Shown here piece by piece: positions 8,171-16,771 of a DNA stretch of 52,010 bases (positions are counted from its first letter, which is position 1; each line of letters opens with the position of its first letter). A model generated the notes under the pieces. It was given only the letters and a program-made list of their open reading frames with translations, was not told where the DNA came from and did not search any database. Source of the DNA: Lachnospiraceae bacterium UBA4711 (GTDB lineage: Bacteria > Bacillota > Clostridia > Lachnospirales > Lachnospiraceae); contig DHJV01000009.1 of the NCBI GenBank assembly GCA_002404515.1, positions 5,596-57,605 on the forward strand, in the 5' to 3' direction. The translations under genes were made by a program, and so were the position numbers.

Positions 8171-8921
8171 GCTTATCCGCCTCCTTGTAATATCTCTTTA
8201 CACATTGCTCAATGGAAATCCTGTTTTCTACTCCAAGAGATTCTGCAGCCTTCCTGGACAGATCATATACGGATGCTCCCGGAATCCTGTTGTGCCTTGT
8301 AACAATGTCTGCGACCATGGCATTATATATATCCCCTAAATTAAACGAACGACATACCATCTTACTTCGCATCTCCCTAGTCACTATGTCTATGTCCTCT
8401 CGCCGCAGCATATGTCCCTGTGACTTTTCATCGTACATCCGGATATAATATGTATTTCTATATTGAAATATTTCTTTTGTTTTAGTAAGAGAAATCAAAC
8501 CCCCCGGTCGTATTTCCTTGCCAGAAAAATTGTATAATGGTTCAATGTTCTCAAATATGCGCTTATCATAATCAATGCAGCTGCAGACTGCAGCATGAAT
8601 GTCCGGATCAAACAAAGAACGTACAAAAATATCATCCATGAATATACTATCTACCGGCACTCCCTCCTCGATCGGAGCAATGATAGCATCATACATAAGC
8701 ACATACGGAAGATTTGCAGCCTTTGACAGGTAGTATGTCTGGGCTAATAACGAATCTTTATATCGATTATATGAATTAACACCCGACTTATCTAAAGAAT
8801 ACGTCGATCCATCGATTACAGTATGTGCAATCGGTTCGTCAACCATATCTGATATTTCCTGCAGCGTAATATCTTCATCATACAGATATCCCATGATAAA
8901 TTTATAATCTAATTCCGTCAT
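8142..8921 (-). CDS. Hypothetical protein between VirD4 and the pentapeptide gene
   Basis: The family is not recognised. The 259-aa protein is soluble, mixed alpha/beta, with no signal peptide or membrane segment. Its C-terminal third (HNRIPGASVYDLSRKAAESL) looks helical. The start overlaps the stop of the VirD4 gene by four bases (ATGA) and the 3' end overlaps the pentapeptide gene, so three genes are translationally linked. That placement suggests a role with the coupling protein, but no motif supports a specific function. Confidence 0.7.
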   Translation of the reverse strand: MTELDYKFIMGYLYDEDITLQEISDMVDEPIAHTVIDGSTYSLDKSGVNSYNRYKDSLLAQTYYLSKAANLPYVLMYDAIIAPIEEGVPVDSIFMDDIFVRSLFDPDIHAAVCSCIDYDKRIFENIEPLYNFSGKEIRPGGLISLTKTKEIFQYRNTYYIRMYDEKSQGHMLRREDIDIVTREMRSKMVCRSFNLGDIYNAMVADIVTRHNRIPGASVYDLSRKAAESLGVENRISIEQCVKRYYKEADKRAVTRTTIG

Positions 8922-11122
8922 AAACCGCCACCTGCCTTTCTTCTGGCTGCTAACGCTTCTAATAATAACCTCTGTGAATGCATACGATGGGCGTCACCGT
9001 ATAATACATAGCTTTTCACTTCCTCGTCAGACAATCCATCCTTGATGCCTTGCGCAACCTCAACCATTTCCTCATCTGACAACACAAAATCATCCATCTG
9101 AAGCAGATCTATAAGAGATACATCCCGGATATCAATCGTTTTGGCTCGCTCCAGCTCCTCCTGCACGTCCTCGGCGTTTTGCAACACAATATCCTGTAAT
9201 TCCTGATACTCTGGTGTACTCAATAAATTCTGATCAAGATTAAGTTCTATAACCCTTCCAAGTGCATAAGCATCTGACAGCTCCTTCTGACTTGCCAGAG
9301 ATATATGAAAGGCATCCTGCTCAAGCTGTTTATCCTGGGAATGCAAATACGAACCAAGTTTCTTCGATAACTCAAATTCCGGTGATTCCAACGTCCGGAA
9401 TTTATGATCCAAAATAGGTTTTTTGCCTCGCACGAAAACCACGCAAAAATCATTATCAAGTTCACGCACTTCTTCCGGAAGCATAAGCTCACGCCCCAGT
9501 ACATCCTCATTCGTGGATGAGCTTCCATGACTGCCTTTTGTTTCGCCTGTTGATTTCTTGTATATGGTTTTCTTTCCAAGGTTCTTCGATACGTATTCAA
9601 AAGTAGACTGCTCATTACCACCGAGATAAACACACACATCGCAGTTTCCAGGTATTTCTTCCCAGCTTTTTTCATATTTTTCTTTTATCTGTGCAAGATT
9701 CTGGATGATGATCACACAGCTGATCAACCGCGACCGCATCGTCGTGAGCATCTTCATAAAGTCTTTTGGCAGTGCAATATTCGCAAATTCGTCCATCCAG
9801 AATGTTACCGGCACCGGAAGCTCTCCCTTATGACAAAAATCTGCCTGGAAATATAGTTCCTGGAACAAAAGTGTATAAAGCATTCCGGCAATCGCATTAA
9901 AGGTCGTATCCGAATCCGGAATTACACAGAATAGTGCCGTTTTGATATTTTTCTTTCCATCAACAACGCCTGTGCCAATACTTGCCAGATCCATTTCATC
10001 CTTTCGAAGTATCCGCTGAATATCCGGATTCTCAAAGATCTGCATCGTCGCATGCGCAGATATCACGATCGATCGCTTTGTATCTGCAGCACCTACCATG
10101 ACCTTGTGGTATGCCAGCCATGCAGGATGCATATCTCCTTTGCCTGGTTCATCTATGGTACGCAGGACAAGATCATCAAATATCTGATCAAGTTCGGAAG
10201 GAACCTTCGGATTGTCATCGATCTGCGCCTTATTTAATAGCATCATTACTGTATTGATGTTCTTCTCCCACCCAAAAAGTTCACTCTCCATCCAAACAAT
10301 TAGAAATAGTGATTTTAGCAAAAGCGTCTCCGCTTTTGGCCAAAATGGATCCGACGCAGCTGAATTGTCCTCTTTTGTGTTATCCTGAATATTCCGGACG
10401 AGCTTATCGATATCGGATTCCCGGCGGATATATACGAATGGATTAAATCCGTCACTTTCCTGCATTGCACCAGATACAAGGTTAAGAACTCGGATCCGAT
10501 ATCCTTTACTTTTCAAATATGCACCATTTTTCTGAAGAAGCTCTCCCTTCGGATCAGTAAATATGTAGGAACCTGGATATTTTCCTTTGGGATCAGCCTG
10601 ATAAATGTTTGGTGTCAGCAGATAAAAGGATTTACCGACACCGGATCCACCGATAACAAGTACATTATTGTTGATGGATGTTTTCATAGATATCCGCAAT
10701 CCATCAGAATACACACGGTTCCATGATTCATGCCTTTTATTTTCGAATTTAGCATTTATCGCTGCAACAGATGCCCAATTTGCCTGTCCGTATTCTTTGC
10801 CGCGCATATAATTGTGATTCGCGGATGCATCAATCAGAATATACAATCCTCCAAGCATTATGCTTCCTATAAAGCATGCTGCAAGTGTACCAAACTGATG
10901 CAAGCCATCTGCAAGACCAATGTTAAGCAGATCTCCTGTTCCAATTCTTGCACCGATGCGTGGAAAAAGCTCATAAACCGTATCTCCCTTCCGGTAATTA
11001 CACCCAAGTAAAAGTCCAACATAGCCGCAGCCGATTAGTACAAGCAGCCATTTGAAATAAGGCGGTTTCCACGTCTGGAGCTGATCCGGAATGTTCTGCT
11101 TTTTTTTCTTTTTATCTGCCAT
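8918..11122 (-). CDS. VirD4/TraG-type coupling protein ATPase
   Basis: The 734-aa protein has two N-terminal membrane segments (about residues 25-45 and 80-100), a Walker A motif GGSGVGKS at about residue 160, a Walker B-type WMDEFANIALP at about 440, and the TraG/VirD4 block IIQNLAQIKEKY. VirD4 proteins are hexameric inner-membrane ATPases that bring the relaxase-DNA complex to the secretion channel. The acidic, helical C-terminal region after residue 600 may bind cargo. The PcfB-like gene lies directly upstream, the usual partner arrangement in Gram-positive elements. Confidence 0.95.
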   Translation of the reverse strand: MADKKKKKQNIPDQLQTWKPPYFKWLLVLIGCGYVGLLLGCNYRKGDTVYELFPRIGARIGTGDLLNIGLADGLHQFGTLAACFIGSIMLGGLYILIDASANHNYMRGKEYGQANWASVAAINAKFENKRHESWNRVYSDGLRISMKTSINNNVLVIGGSGVGKSFYLLTPNIYQADPKGKYPGSYIFTDPKGELLQKNGAYLKSKGYRIRVLNLVSGAMQESDGFNPFVYIRRESDIDKLVRNIQDNTKEDNSAASDPFWPKAETLLLKSLFLIVWMESELFGWEKNINTVMMLLNKAQIDDNPKVPSELDQIFDDLVLRTIDEPGKGDMHPAWLAYHKVMVGAADTKRSIVISAHATMQIFENPDIQRILRKDEMDLASIGTGVVDGKKNIKTALFCVIPDSDTTFNAIAGMLYTLLFQELYFQADFCHKGELPVPVTFWMDEFANIALPKDFMKMLTTMRSRLISCVIIIQNLAQIKEKYEKSWEEIPGNCDVCVYLGGNEQSTFEYVSKNLGKKTIYKKSTGETKGSHGSSSTNEDVLGRELMLPEEVRELDNDFCVVFVRGKKPILDHKFRTLESPEFELSKKLGSYLHSQDKQLEQDAFHISLASQKELSDAYALGRVIELNLDQNLLSTPEYQELQDIVLQNAEDVQEELERAKTIDIRDVSLIDLLQMDDFVLSDEEMVEVAQGIKDGLSDEEVKSYVLYGDAHRMHSQRLLLEALAARRKAGGGL

Positions 11123-11132
11123 AGAATCACCT

Positions 11133-12095
11133 CTAACGTACCTTCTTGACCGCCTGTGTTACCGTGTCCACATTTTTCATGGTTTTCGCTGCCGTATCAA
11201 CCGTCTTAGACACGTTTACATCTGGATTGATAAATGTTTTCTTGCTTCCGTTCCGTCCTTTTTGAACATCCAGACACCGAAGGGATGCGTTACTTCTCAG
11301 CTTATCTCCGCGGATATCCGTCCCTTCAACGATTTTTTCGATTGTTGCCCCCGATTCATCCTTTACAATCGATGGCTCTTTCGATAGTTTCCCCTTGAAG
11401 GAATCTGCAAGAGCAAGGGCGAAAATCCCTGTTTCAGAATCATGCTTTAATGCGGAACGCGGTACCTTTACAAATCCTAGTCCATCCTCGTTGTTCACGC
11501 ATACCTCTATCGAATCCTGCGTTTGTCCAACTATTTGCGATTTGTCAATGACAACGCCCTTTGGCGTGTTCACTTCCTTCAAGTGCGCGCTATATTCATT
11601 AAGTGTATTTATATGATCTGCATTTATCATATCTTTCGTAGTCGCTGAGCGAAGATAATCTTCAAAACTCGTTACTCTTGCTTCTCTATGCTGCAGAATA
11701 AATGTCTGGTACGCCCATGCATCGCTCTGCTTGTATACTAACGTGCGTTCATTTGAGCCTTCCAGTTTAAACATCTGCGAATAAGCAATCCTATTTTGTT
11801 TTGCAAACTCCACAAATTCATCCATCATACTGTCCGGAATTGCCATAGCTCCGATAGATTCATTATTTTTGTTGCTCGCTTTAATTAAATCTCCAAGATT
11901 ATGTTCTCCTGCAGATAATGTTTCCGGGCGGAGCTTTGCTTCCTTAATTCTTGCCATAATCAGTTTTGCCAGCTTTAATAACTCATGTCCGGTAAAATGC
12001 ACCAGAGAGCCGGCAAGCCTGAGAGCCGTTGCCGAACCATTTATAGCAACATTGATAACCTGTGTAGCTTCAGATATACCACTCGTATCCATCAT
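11133..12095 (-). CDS. PcfB-like (DUF3801) relaxosome accessory protein
   Basis: The N-terminal part (ATQVINVAINGSATALRLAG, then HFTGHELLKLAKLIMARIKE) matches the PcfB/DUF3801 family. PcfB helps dock the relaxase to the VirD4-type coupling protein in enterococcal pCF10, and here too the gene sits directly upstream of the coupling protein. The 320-aa length exceeds simple PcfB proteins. The C-terminal half (from about residue 180) is Ser/Val/Lys-rich and ends in a basic helix (DTVTQAVKKVR). ATG 12095 is chosen because GGAGG lies eight bases before it. Confidence 0.8.
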   Translation of the reverse strand: MMDTSGISEATQVINVAINGSATALRLAGSLVHFTGHELLKLAKLIMARIKEAKLRPETLSAGEHNLGDLIKASNKNNESIGAMAIPDSMMDEFVEFAKQNRIAYSQMFKLEGSNERTLVYKQSDAWAYQTFILQHREARVTSFEDYLRSATTKDMINADHINTLNEYSAHLKEVNTPKGVVIDKSQIVGQTQDSIEVCVNNEDGLGFVKVPRSALKHDSETGIFALALADSFKGKLSKEPSIVKDESGATIEKIVEGTDIRGDKLRSNASLRCLDVQKGRNGSKKTFINPDVNVSKTVDTAAKTMKNVDTVTQAVKKVR

Positions 12096-12112
12096 ATTAA
12101 AAACCTCCAATC

Positions 12113-12142
12113 AAAAAAGGGAACCCACAGACTAGGCTCCCT
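12113..12142 (-). terminator. Intrinsic terminator before the PcfB-like gene
   Basis: On the minus strand an 8-bp stem (AGGGAGCC with GGTTCCCT, one wobble) is followed by TTTTTTGATTGGAGG. The T-run ends only five bases before the ribosome site of the next gene. Confidence 0.75.
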
Positions 12143-12161
12143 TCCATCACAAATCAATTTT

Positions 12162-12377
12162 CTATACTGGATCTACATGTCTTTGCATAATTTTCGAGAT
12201 AAACGCAAGGTACTCATCATCCGTCATGTTTCTTGTTTCTCCACGCCGGGCGCTGATTTCCTCCTGTGCAAGAGACATTGCATCATCTACCTTCTCAACA
12301 AATTCAGCGCTTACATATCCAAGCTTTGCCTCTTCCGACAAATTGTTCCATCCCTTCGGCATTGTAGTTTCTTCCAT
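12162..12377 (-). CDS. Small acidic hypothetical protein
   Basis: A 71-aa protein with a strong TAAGGAGG ribosome site before ATG 12377. It is mostly helical and acidic (NLSEEAKLGYVSAEFVEKVD). It follows the zeta-like gene by six bases, so the two are cotranscribed. It could be an adaptor or an antitoxin for that gene product, but no family was recognised and the link rests on position alone. Confidence 0.65.
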   Translation of the reverse strand: MEETTMPKGWNNLSEEAKLGYVSAEFVEKVDDAMSLAQEEISARRGETRNMTDDEYLAFISKIMQRHVDPV

Positions 12378-12383
12378 TCTTCA

Positions 12384-14201
12384 CTACCTCCTTATTCCTC
12401 TTGATACATATTCTGTCTCTGTCAAAGCTTCAGGTTCTCTGCTCTCAATCATCTCTGGTTTTTCCCCTTTTTGTACATCATTATTCCACTTAGAATACCC
12501 ATCAATATATTTGCTATTTTTTAGGCGGTCATACGTGGATTGAATCTTGTTTCCTATTTCCGGATTATCATACTTATCGATGAGGTTTGGATCCAAAAAT
12601 CTTCCCTCTTCTAAGAACCGGTTCAACATACGTCCCAACGCAACATTTCGTTTTATCTCCACATAATGAACAAAAATCTTATATCCTGCTTCCCGCGCCG
12701 GCACAATATATTCTTTTATCAATTTCTCATAATTTCCACCGACTTTTGGAAGTACAATATTTTCTCCACGTCGAAGTGTAACCAAAAATGCTTTTCTTTC
12801 AATCATCTGTGATTCCTTATGTACCGCATTTGATCCCCACCCATGGTTATATTCCGGTAAAAGTTTTTTTGCTTCATCACAGTCAATTAACTTGCTCTGA
12901 TATTTTCCCGATATATCATTCGCTATTGTTGACGATTTACCCGATGCAGGCAGACCTAAGACAATATCAAGGCGATTACCTTGCTTGACATATCCATTGT
13001 ATCCGCTCTTTCCGTTCTTGTCAACCGTGTAGGATCCATATTGTAAGATTTCATCCAATACGTGCTTTGTGACTGCATCCCGATTTGCTCTCTCAATTGT
13101 AGGGGAATCATACACGATACAGCTTCTCGCCGTTTTAAGCTCCTTAGTTGCTTCGATCTCTTCCATCCGGACATCTTCGCCCTTTTCACATCGATCAAGA
13201 ATATCCAGCATTTCTTTCGATACCGGCTCTCCTGTCAGCTTTGCAATACGTATATTTTGCGGTTTTATGTTTAGCAGGAAATTATCCAGCTTCTGATATC
13301 CGACACTGTCACAGTAATACGCCTCATGCATTTGATTATAATTCAAAACAATCACATCACTCACAGATAAACTATGTCCATAGAAATCAGAAGGACGTTC
13401 GACATTAAATCTGGTATAGATTCTCTCAAGCACTTCAGATGGATTTGATACATTATTTCCAAGTACATCTGCATATTTCAGATTATAATTAAATTCCGTA
13501 ACATCCATATGCTGCTCGCTAATTGAAGCAAAATCCATAAACTGCACATCTTCATTTTCTCTTGCTTGATATATCGCAAAGTATCCATCTGTCAGTGCCT
13601 TTGCTCTCATCTCTAAATACTGCCGTTCCTGTTCTATATCTCTCTTTTTTAATATATCGTTCCACTCTGCTACAGATACTAGAAAATATTTTTGATCATA
13701 ATTTCCATAATTGCTCATATCTGCATATTGCTGTGGCTTTTCATATATCTTCAAATGATTCTGATAAAGATAGCCGGCAGCTTCTCTTGTAACAGGCAAA
13801 TATTCTTCAGAATTAAATCCATACAAAACAGAAAGCTCTATCACATCTTTGTAGGCAAGCGCCGGATCCGGCAGATCTACCCGCCAATATTCTCCGGATG
13901 CCCTCGCAATCATCCGATCTCCTGAAAGATGGACGTATTCTACTTTCCTTATATCATATCCCGCCGACAATAAAGCGCATAATGCACTTATCTGCTCCGA
14001 ATTATATTTCTGCACATCGTCTATCCTATCTGCAGGAATTCCCGACTGCATGGCTGCCTCAAGGAACCTGACGGATACAGATTCCTGATTTGCAGCATAT
14101 TTATAGCCGTTCTTTTTAAGTACGAGAGATATATGTTCCAGCAAATGAACGATTTTTAGGTTTGATTCGTATAATTGATCAACAACCCGCTTATACACCA
14201 T
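12384..14201 (-). CDS. Zeta-toxin-like P-loop kinase with a large N-terminal extension
   Basis: The 605-aa protein has a P-loop kinase domain in its C-terminal third (about residues 410-575). It contains LDIVLGLPASGKSS (Walker A), IDCDEAKKLLPEY, and an arginine-rich stretch (NVALGRMLNRFLEEGRFLDP) that fits zeta/PezT-type toxins, which phosphorylate UDP-N-acetylglucosamine. The first 400 residues are not recognised; they may target or restrain the kinase. No epsilon-type antitoxin gene is adjacent. ATG 14201 follows AAGAGGTG. It lies 12 bases after the DUF5688 gene. Confidence 0.7.
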   Translation of the reverse strand: MVYKRVVDQLYESNLKIVHLLEHISLVLKKNGYKYAANQESVSVRFLEAAMQSGIPADRIDDVQKYNSEQISALCALLSAGYDIRKVEYVHLSGDRMIARASGEYWRVDLPDPALAYKDVIELSVLYGFNSEEYLPVTREAAGYLYQNHLKIYEKPQQYADMSNYGNYDQKYFLVSVAEWNDILKKRDIEQERQYLEMRAKALTDGYFAIYQARENEDVQFMDFASISEQHMDVTEFNYNLKYADVLGNNVSNPSEVLERIYTRFNVERPSDFYGHSLSVSDVIVLNYNQMHEAYYCDSVGYQKLDNFLLNIKPQNIRIAKLTGEPVSKEMLDILDRCEKGEDVRMEEIEATKELKTARSCIVYDSPTIERANRDAVTKHVLDEILQYGSYTVDKNGKSGYNGYVKQGNRLDIVLGLPASGKSSTIANDISGKYQSKLIDCDEAKKLLPEYNHGWGSNAVHKESQMIERKAFLVTLRRGENIVLPKVGGNYEKLIKEYIVPAREAGYKIFVHYVEIKRNVALGRMLNRFLEEGRFLDPNLIDKYDNPEIGNKIQSTYDRLKNSKYIDGYSKWNNDVQKGEKPEMIESREPEALTETEYVSRGIRR

Positions 14202-14213
14202 GATTATCACCTC

Positions 14214-15218
14214 TTAAAGATTCTTTCCAAACATTTTCTCCTGCGCGATCGTCTCCTTTAACTCCGGTGCGTCTGCGACTGGTAACAACGTTCTTGTATT
14301 TTTGTTATAGAAGTACACTTCGTTCGAGAGCTGGTCTTCGATATTGACAGTTGTTCGATTCACATCCTCCACCATCTTTGATAATACATACATCTCCCGC
14401 ATGGCAGCATTATCAGCCATCGGTGTTAATATCACTTCATTCACAGAAGATGGCATAACCACAAAGCTGCTGTCATATTCTTCTGCGAGCTTCTGCAGCA
14501 CATCCAGGTAGATCATAGAAGTTGCTCCATATATAAATTTTTCATTTGTAAGTACAATCTGATCCCCATCCGGAACCATTTCCTTTACCATTTCCTCATC
14601 CATGCCATTAGAAATCATATTATTGCGTACGATATCTGTTAACTTTTCTGCCCGGATTGGCAACATTTCCCTGGTGTTTTTATATGCTGCCTCATGAAGA
14701 ACTTCCTGTGAAATCCCTGTTTTTTCCAACACATCATTTGTTACTAAGTAAGATGCCATATTATCTGCTTCCGTTGATACCATGACTCGGTACACCATCT
14801 CCAGATCATGGAATTCCGTATGTGGGCAATTCTCAATTATGTTTTCATTTGTAGAACGATTCACAAGACGAATGAAGCAATTCTCAAGAATGTATGGCAC
14901 GGAATCAATCTTTTTTTTATCCCAAGCCGGCATTCTGTCTGATTTTGCAGAAAAATCTGCAACTACTGCATTCATTGTTGCTTCGAAATCACAGCCCTTT
15001 GCCCGATACATTTCATAAATCGGTGCAATATCGATTGTTGGTGTCATGTTCTGGATTTCATCCCGATACTTCATTTTAATATTCAGAGAATCCACCTGCT
15101 GATTGTTGTTTCTTTCTTTAGAAAACAAATCAACCGATAAAATTGATCTGTCCTCCGTCTCCAAATACGCTCCGATTTTCTGTGCCATAAGTGTCTTGAA
15201 CTGATTGTACGTGTACAT
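14214..15218 (-). CDS. DUF5688-family protein
   Basis: The 334-aa soluble protein resembles the DUF5688 family common in Lachnospiraceae genomes and their mobile elements. Visible features are an N-terminal helical region, a segment RLVNRSTNENIIENCPH, a central DLEMVYRVMV block, and VVMPSSVNEVILTP toward the C-terminus. No catalytic motif is evident and the function of the family is unknown. GCGGAGG precedes ATG 15218. An intrinsic terminator lies directly upstream. Confidence 0.7.
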   Translation of the reverse strand: MYTYNQFKTLMAQKIGAYLETEDRSILSVDLFSKERNNNQQVDSLNIKMKYRDEIQNMTPTIDIAPIYEMYRAKGCDFEATMNAVVADFSAKSDRMPAWDKKKIDSVPYILENCFIRLVNRSTNENIIENCPHTEFHDLEMVYRVMVSTEADNMASYLVTNDVLEKTGISQEVLHEAAYKNTREMLPIRAEKLTDIVRNNMISNGMDEEMVKEMVPDGDQIVLTNEKFIYGATSMIYLDVLQKLAEEYDSSFVVMPSSVNEVILTPMADNAAMREMYVLSKMVEDVNRTTVNIEDQLSNEVYFYNKNTRTLLPVADAPELKETIAQEKMFGKNL

Positions 15219-15254
15219 ACGCTGTAACCTCCGCTTTCATAATATTTTTCCGAA

Positions 15255-15302
15255 ATAAAAAGAGCCGGTGAATCAATGCACCGCATCAACTCATCAGCTC
15301 TT
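15255..15302 (-). terminator. Intrinsic terminator between relaxase and DUF5688 genes
   Basis: On the minus strand AAGAGC (15302-15297) pairs with GCTCTT (15265-15260). An inner GGTGC/GCACC-type stem lies between them, and TTTTTATTT follows. It precedes the ribosome site of the DUF5688 gene. Confidence 0.65.
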
Positions 15303-15352
15303 ATCCATTTCTGCCAGTTTAACTATAACATAGGAAATATATGGGATTTTAA

Positions 15353-16735
15353 TCATACTCGTGTTTTCTGTGGTTTTTGTGGTTCGAGTTCTTTTTCCAA
15401 TCTTCCACAGATTTTTTTCTCAACGAAAATATGTTTTTTGTATTCATCGATTTCCTGGAGAATCTGCCGGCTCTTTTGATCAAACAAAAACAACTCCTCT
15501 ACTCCTATTCTTCTGTCACATAATTTTCTGTATATTTCATTTGCTTTGTCATACGCAGCTTCATATCGCGCGGATCCTGTTTTCTGATACTTATAGAAAT
15601 CATCCATCAGACTGATCAATTCACTCACCTGCTCTATATTTTCGCGTTCCATATCATAAGACATCCGGATATGCTTTTTCATTATGTTTAACTGTTTGTC
15701 CATTTGTTCTAGTTGATACTGATAAAACTTCAATGTTTCAATATCGTGAATTTTATGCTGCACCTGGAAGCTTCTATTTTCCATTTCCTTTGCAAGCTCC
15801 GGGGACAACCGGATCGTTTTTACAAATCCTGCAACTACCTTCGTCCGCTCAACCACATATGCATCCCAGCTGGCAAACAACTTTTCTTTTATCTGCCCTG
15901 TGCTTAAATATGTACCTTGTATCATCCTCTCGATATTCTCTTTTGTATAAGCGGACTTATCTGAAGATAATATATACGACCGGCATGGTCGTGTGCGTCC
16001 CGGAGCAAGTATCGTCAGATGCTTTCCGGAATCATTCAACCTATGTCCTTTTGCTTCCATCAGCATCTTAAATTCTTCATAAGATGTGGCATTTTTAACA
16101 CATTCATCGACATCTGCCCGGATCATTTTGTTTGTATAGGAAAGCGGCTTATCCTCAGAATAATTATTCTTTTTCTTCCATTTCCCATAATCCATGCACT
16201 TGTTCTTCAGACGCAGCTCTTCATCCAGATTCAAATCTAACTCAGACAATCCATACTCTTTACATATTTCGTTTGCAATCGGCTGGATTTTCTTTGCCCA
16301 ATCGCCTTTTCCATAACGATATTTGTATCCATTTGCAATATCTATGGAGTTAAATACGATGTGACTATGTAAATGAGCAGTATTTGTATGTACACTATAT
16401 GCGCACTCATACGCACCAAAACAGCGCCTGCAAAATTCATTTGTAATCTCCATCGCTAATTCTGGCGTTAAATTATCAGAAGTTGCAAAAGAGAGCTTAT
16501 AATGATACCCCTGTCTGCCAGCCTCTTTCCCGAATACTGACTTGGTTGCAAGCATCTGTTCAAATGCGCTATTTGCCGGATTCGATGCATCAATCATTAA
16601 ATTGTAGCCACCGATGAGCGTCATGTTCTCCGTTTTCTTCGGGTTGAAAATATATTCTATACAATTTTTCAGCCCCGCAGCCATTCCACCGGCACCTTTG
16701 TTTTCTTTTATGTGACCTAACCTACAATAAGCCAT
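15353..16735 (-). CDS. Relaxase / mobilization nuclease (MOBP-like)
   Basis: The 460-aa protein has the relaxase core in its first 250 residues. This includes a histidine-pair metal site HTNTAHLHSHIVFNS at about residue 118-132, preceded by NEFCRRCFGAYEC, with the presumed catalytic tyrosine near the N-terminus or in the GYNLMIDA region. The C-terminal half is helical, typical of partner-binding tails. Relaxases nick oriT, stay bound to the 5' end and pilot the strand through the channel. The oriT candidate and mobC lie 3-5 kb upstream, separated by two ATPase genes. The C-terminal EPQKPQKTRV is encoded by the dispersed CCACAAAAA repeat. Confidence 0.92.
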   Translation of the reverse strand: MAYCRLGHIKENKGAGGMAAGLKNCIEYIFNPKKTENMTLIGGYNLMIDASNPANSAFEQMLATKSVFGKEAGRQGYHYKLSFATSDNLTPELAMEITNEFCRRCFGAYECAYSVHTNTAHLHSHIVFNSIDIANGYKYRYGKGDWAKKIQPIANEICKEYGLSELDLNLDEELRLKNKCMDYGKWKKKNNYSEDKPLSYTNKMIRADVDECVKNATSYEEFKMLMEAKGHRLNDSGKHLTILAPGRTRPCRSYILSSDKSAYTKENIERMIQGTYLSTGQIKEKLFASWDAYVVERTKVVAGFVKTIRLSPELAKEMENRSFQVQHKIHDIETLKFYQYQLEQMDKQLNIMKKHIRMSYDMERENIEQVSELISLMDDFYKYQKTGSARYEAAYDKANEIYRKLCDRRIGVEELFLFDQKSRQILQEIDEYKKHIFVEKKICGRLEKELEPQKPQKTRV

Positions 16736-16746
16736 TTTTCCTCCAA

Positions 16747-16769
16747 GAAAAAAGCTCCCATAGGGAGCC
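16747..16769 (-). terminator. Intrinsic terminator before the relaxase gene
   Basis: On the minus strand GGCTCCC-TAT-GGGAGC is followed by TTTTTTCTTGGAGG. The hairpin starts at the stop codon of the ATPase gene and the T-run reaches the relaxase ribosome site. Confidence 0.75.
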
Positions 16770-16771
16770 TT

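Noticed and set aside
9247..9675. 142-codon minus-strand ORF
   Set aside because: Out-of-frame shadow inside the VirD4 gene.
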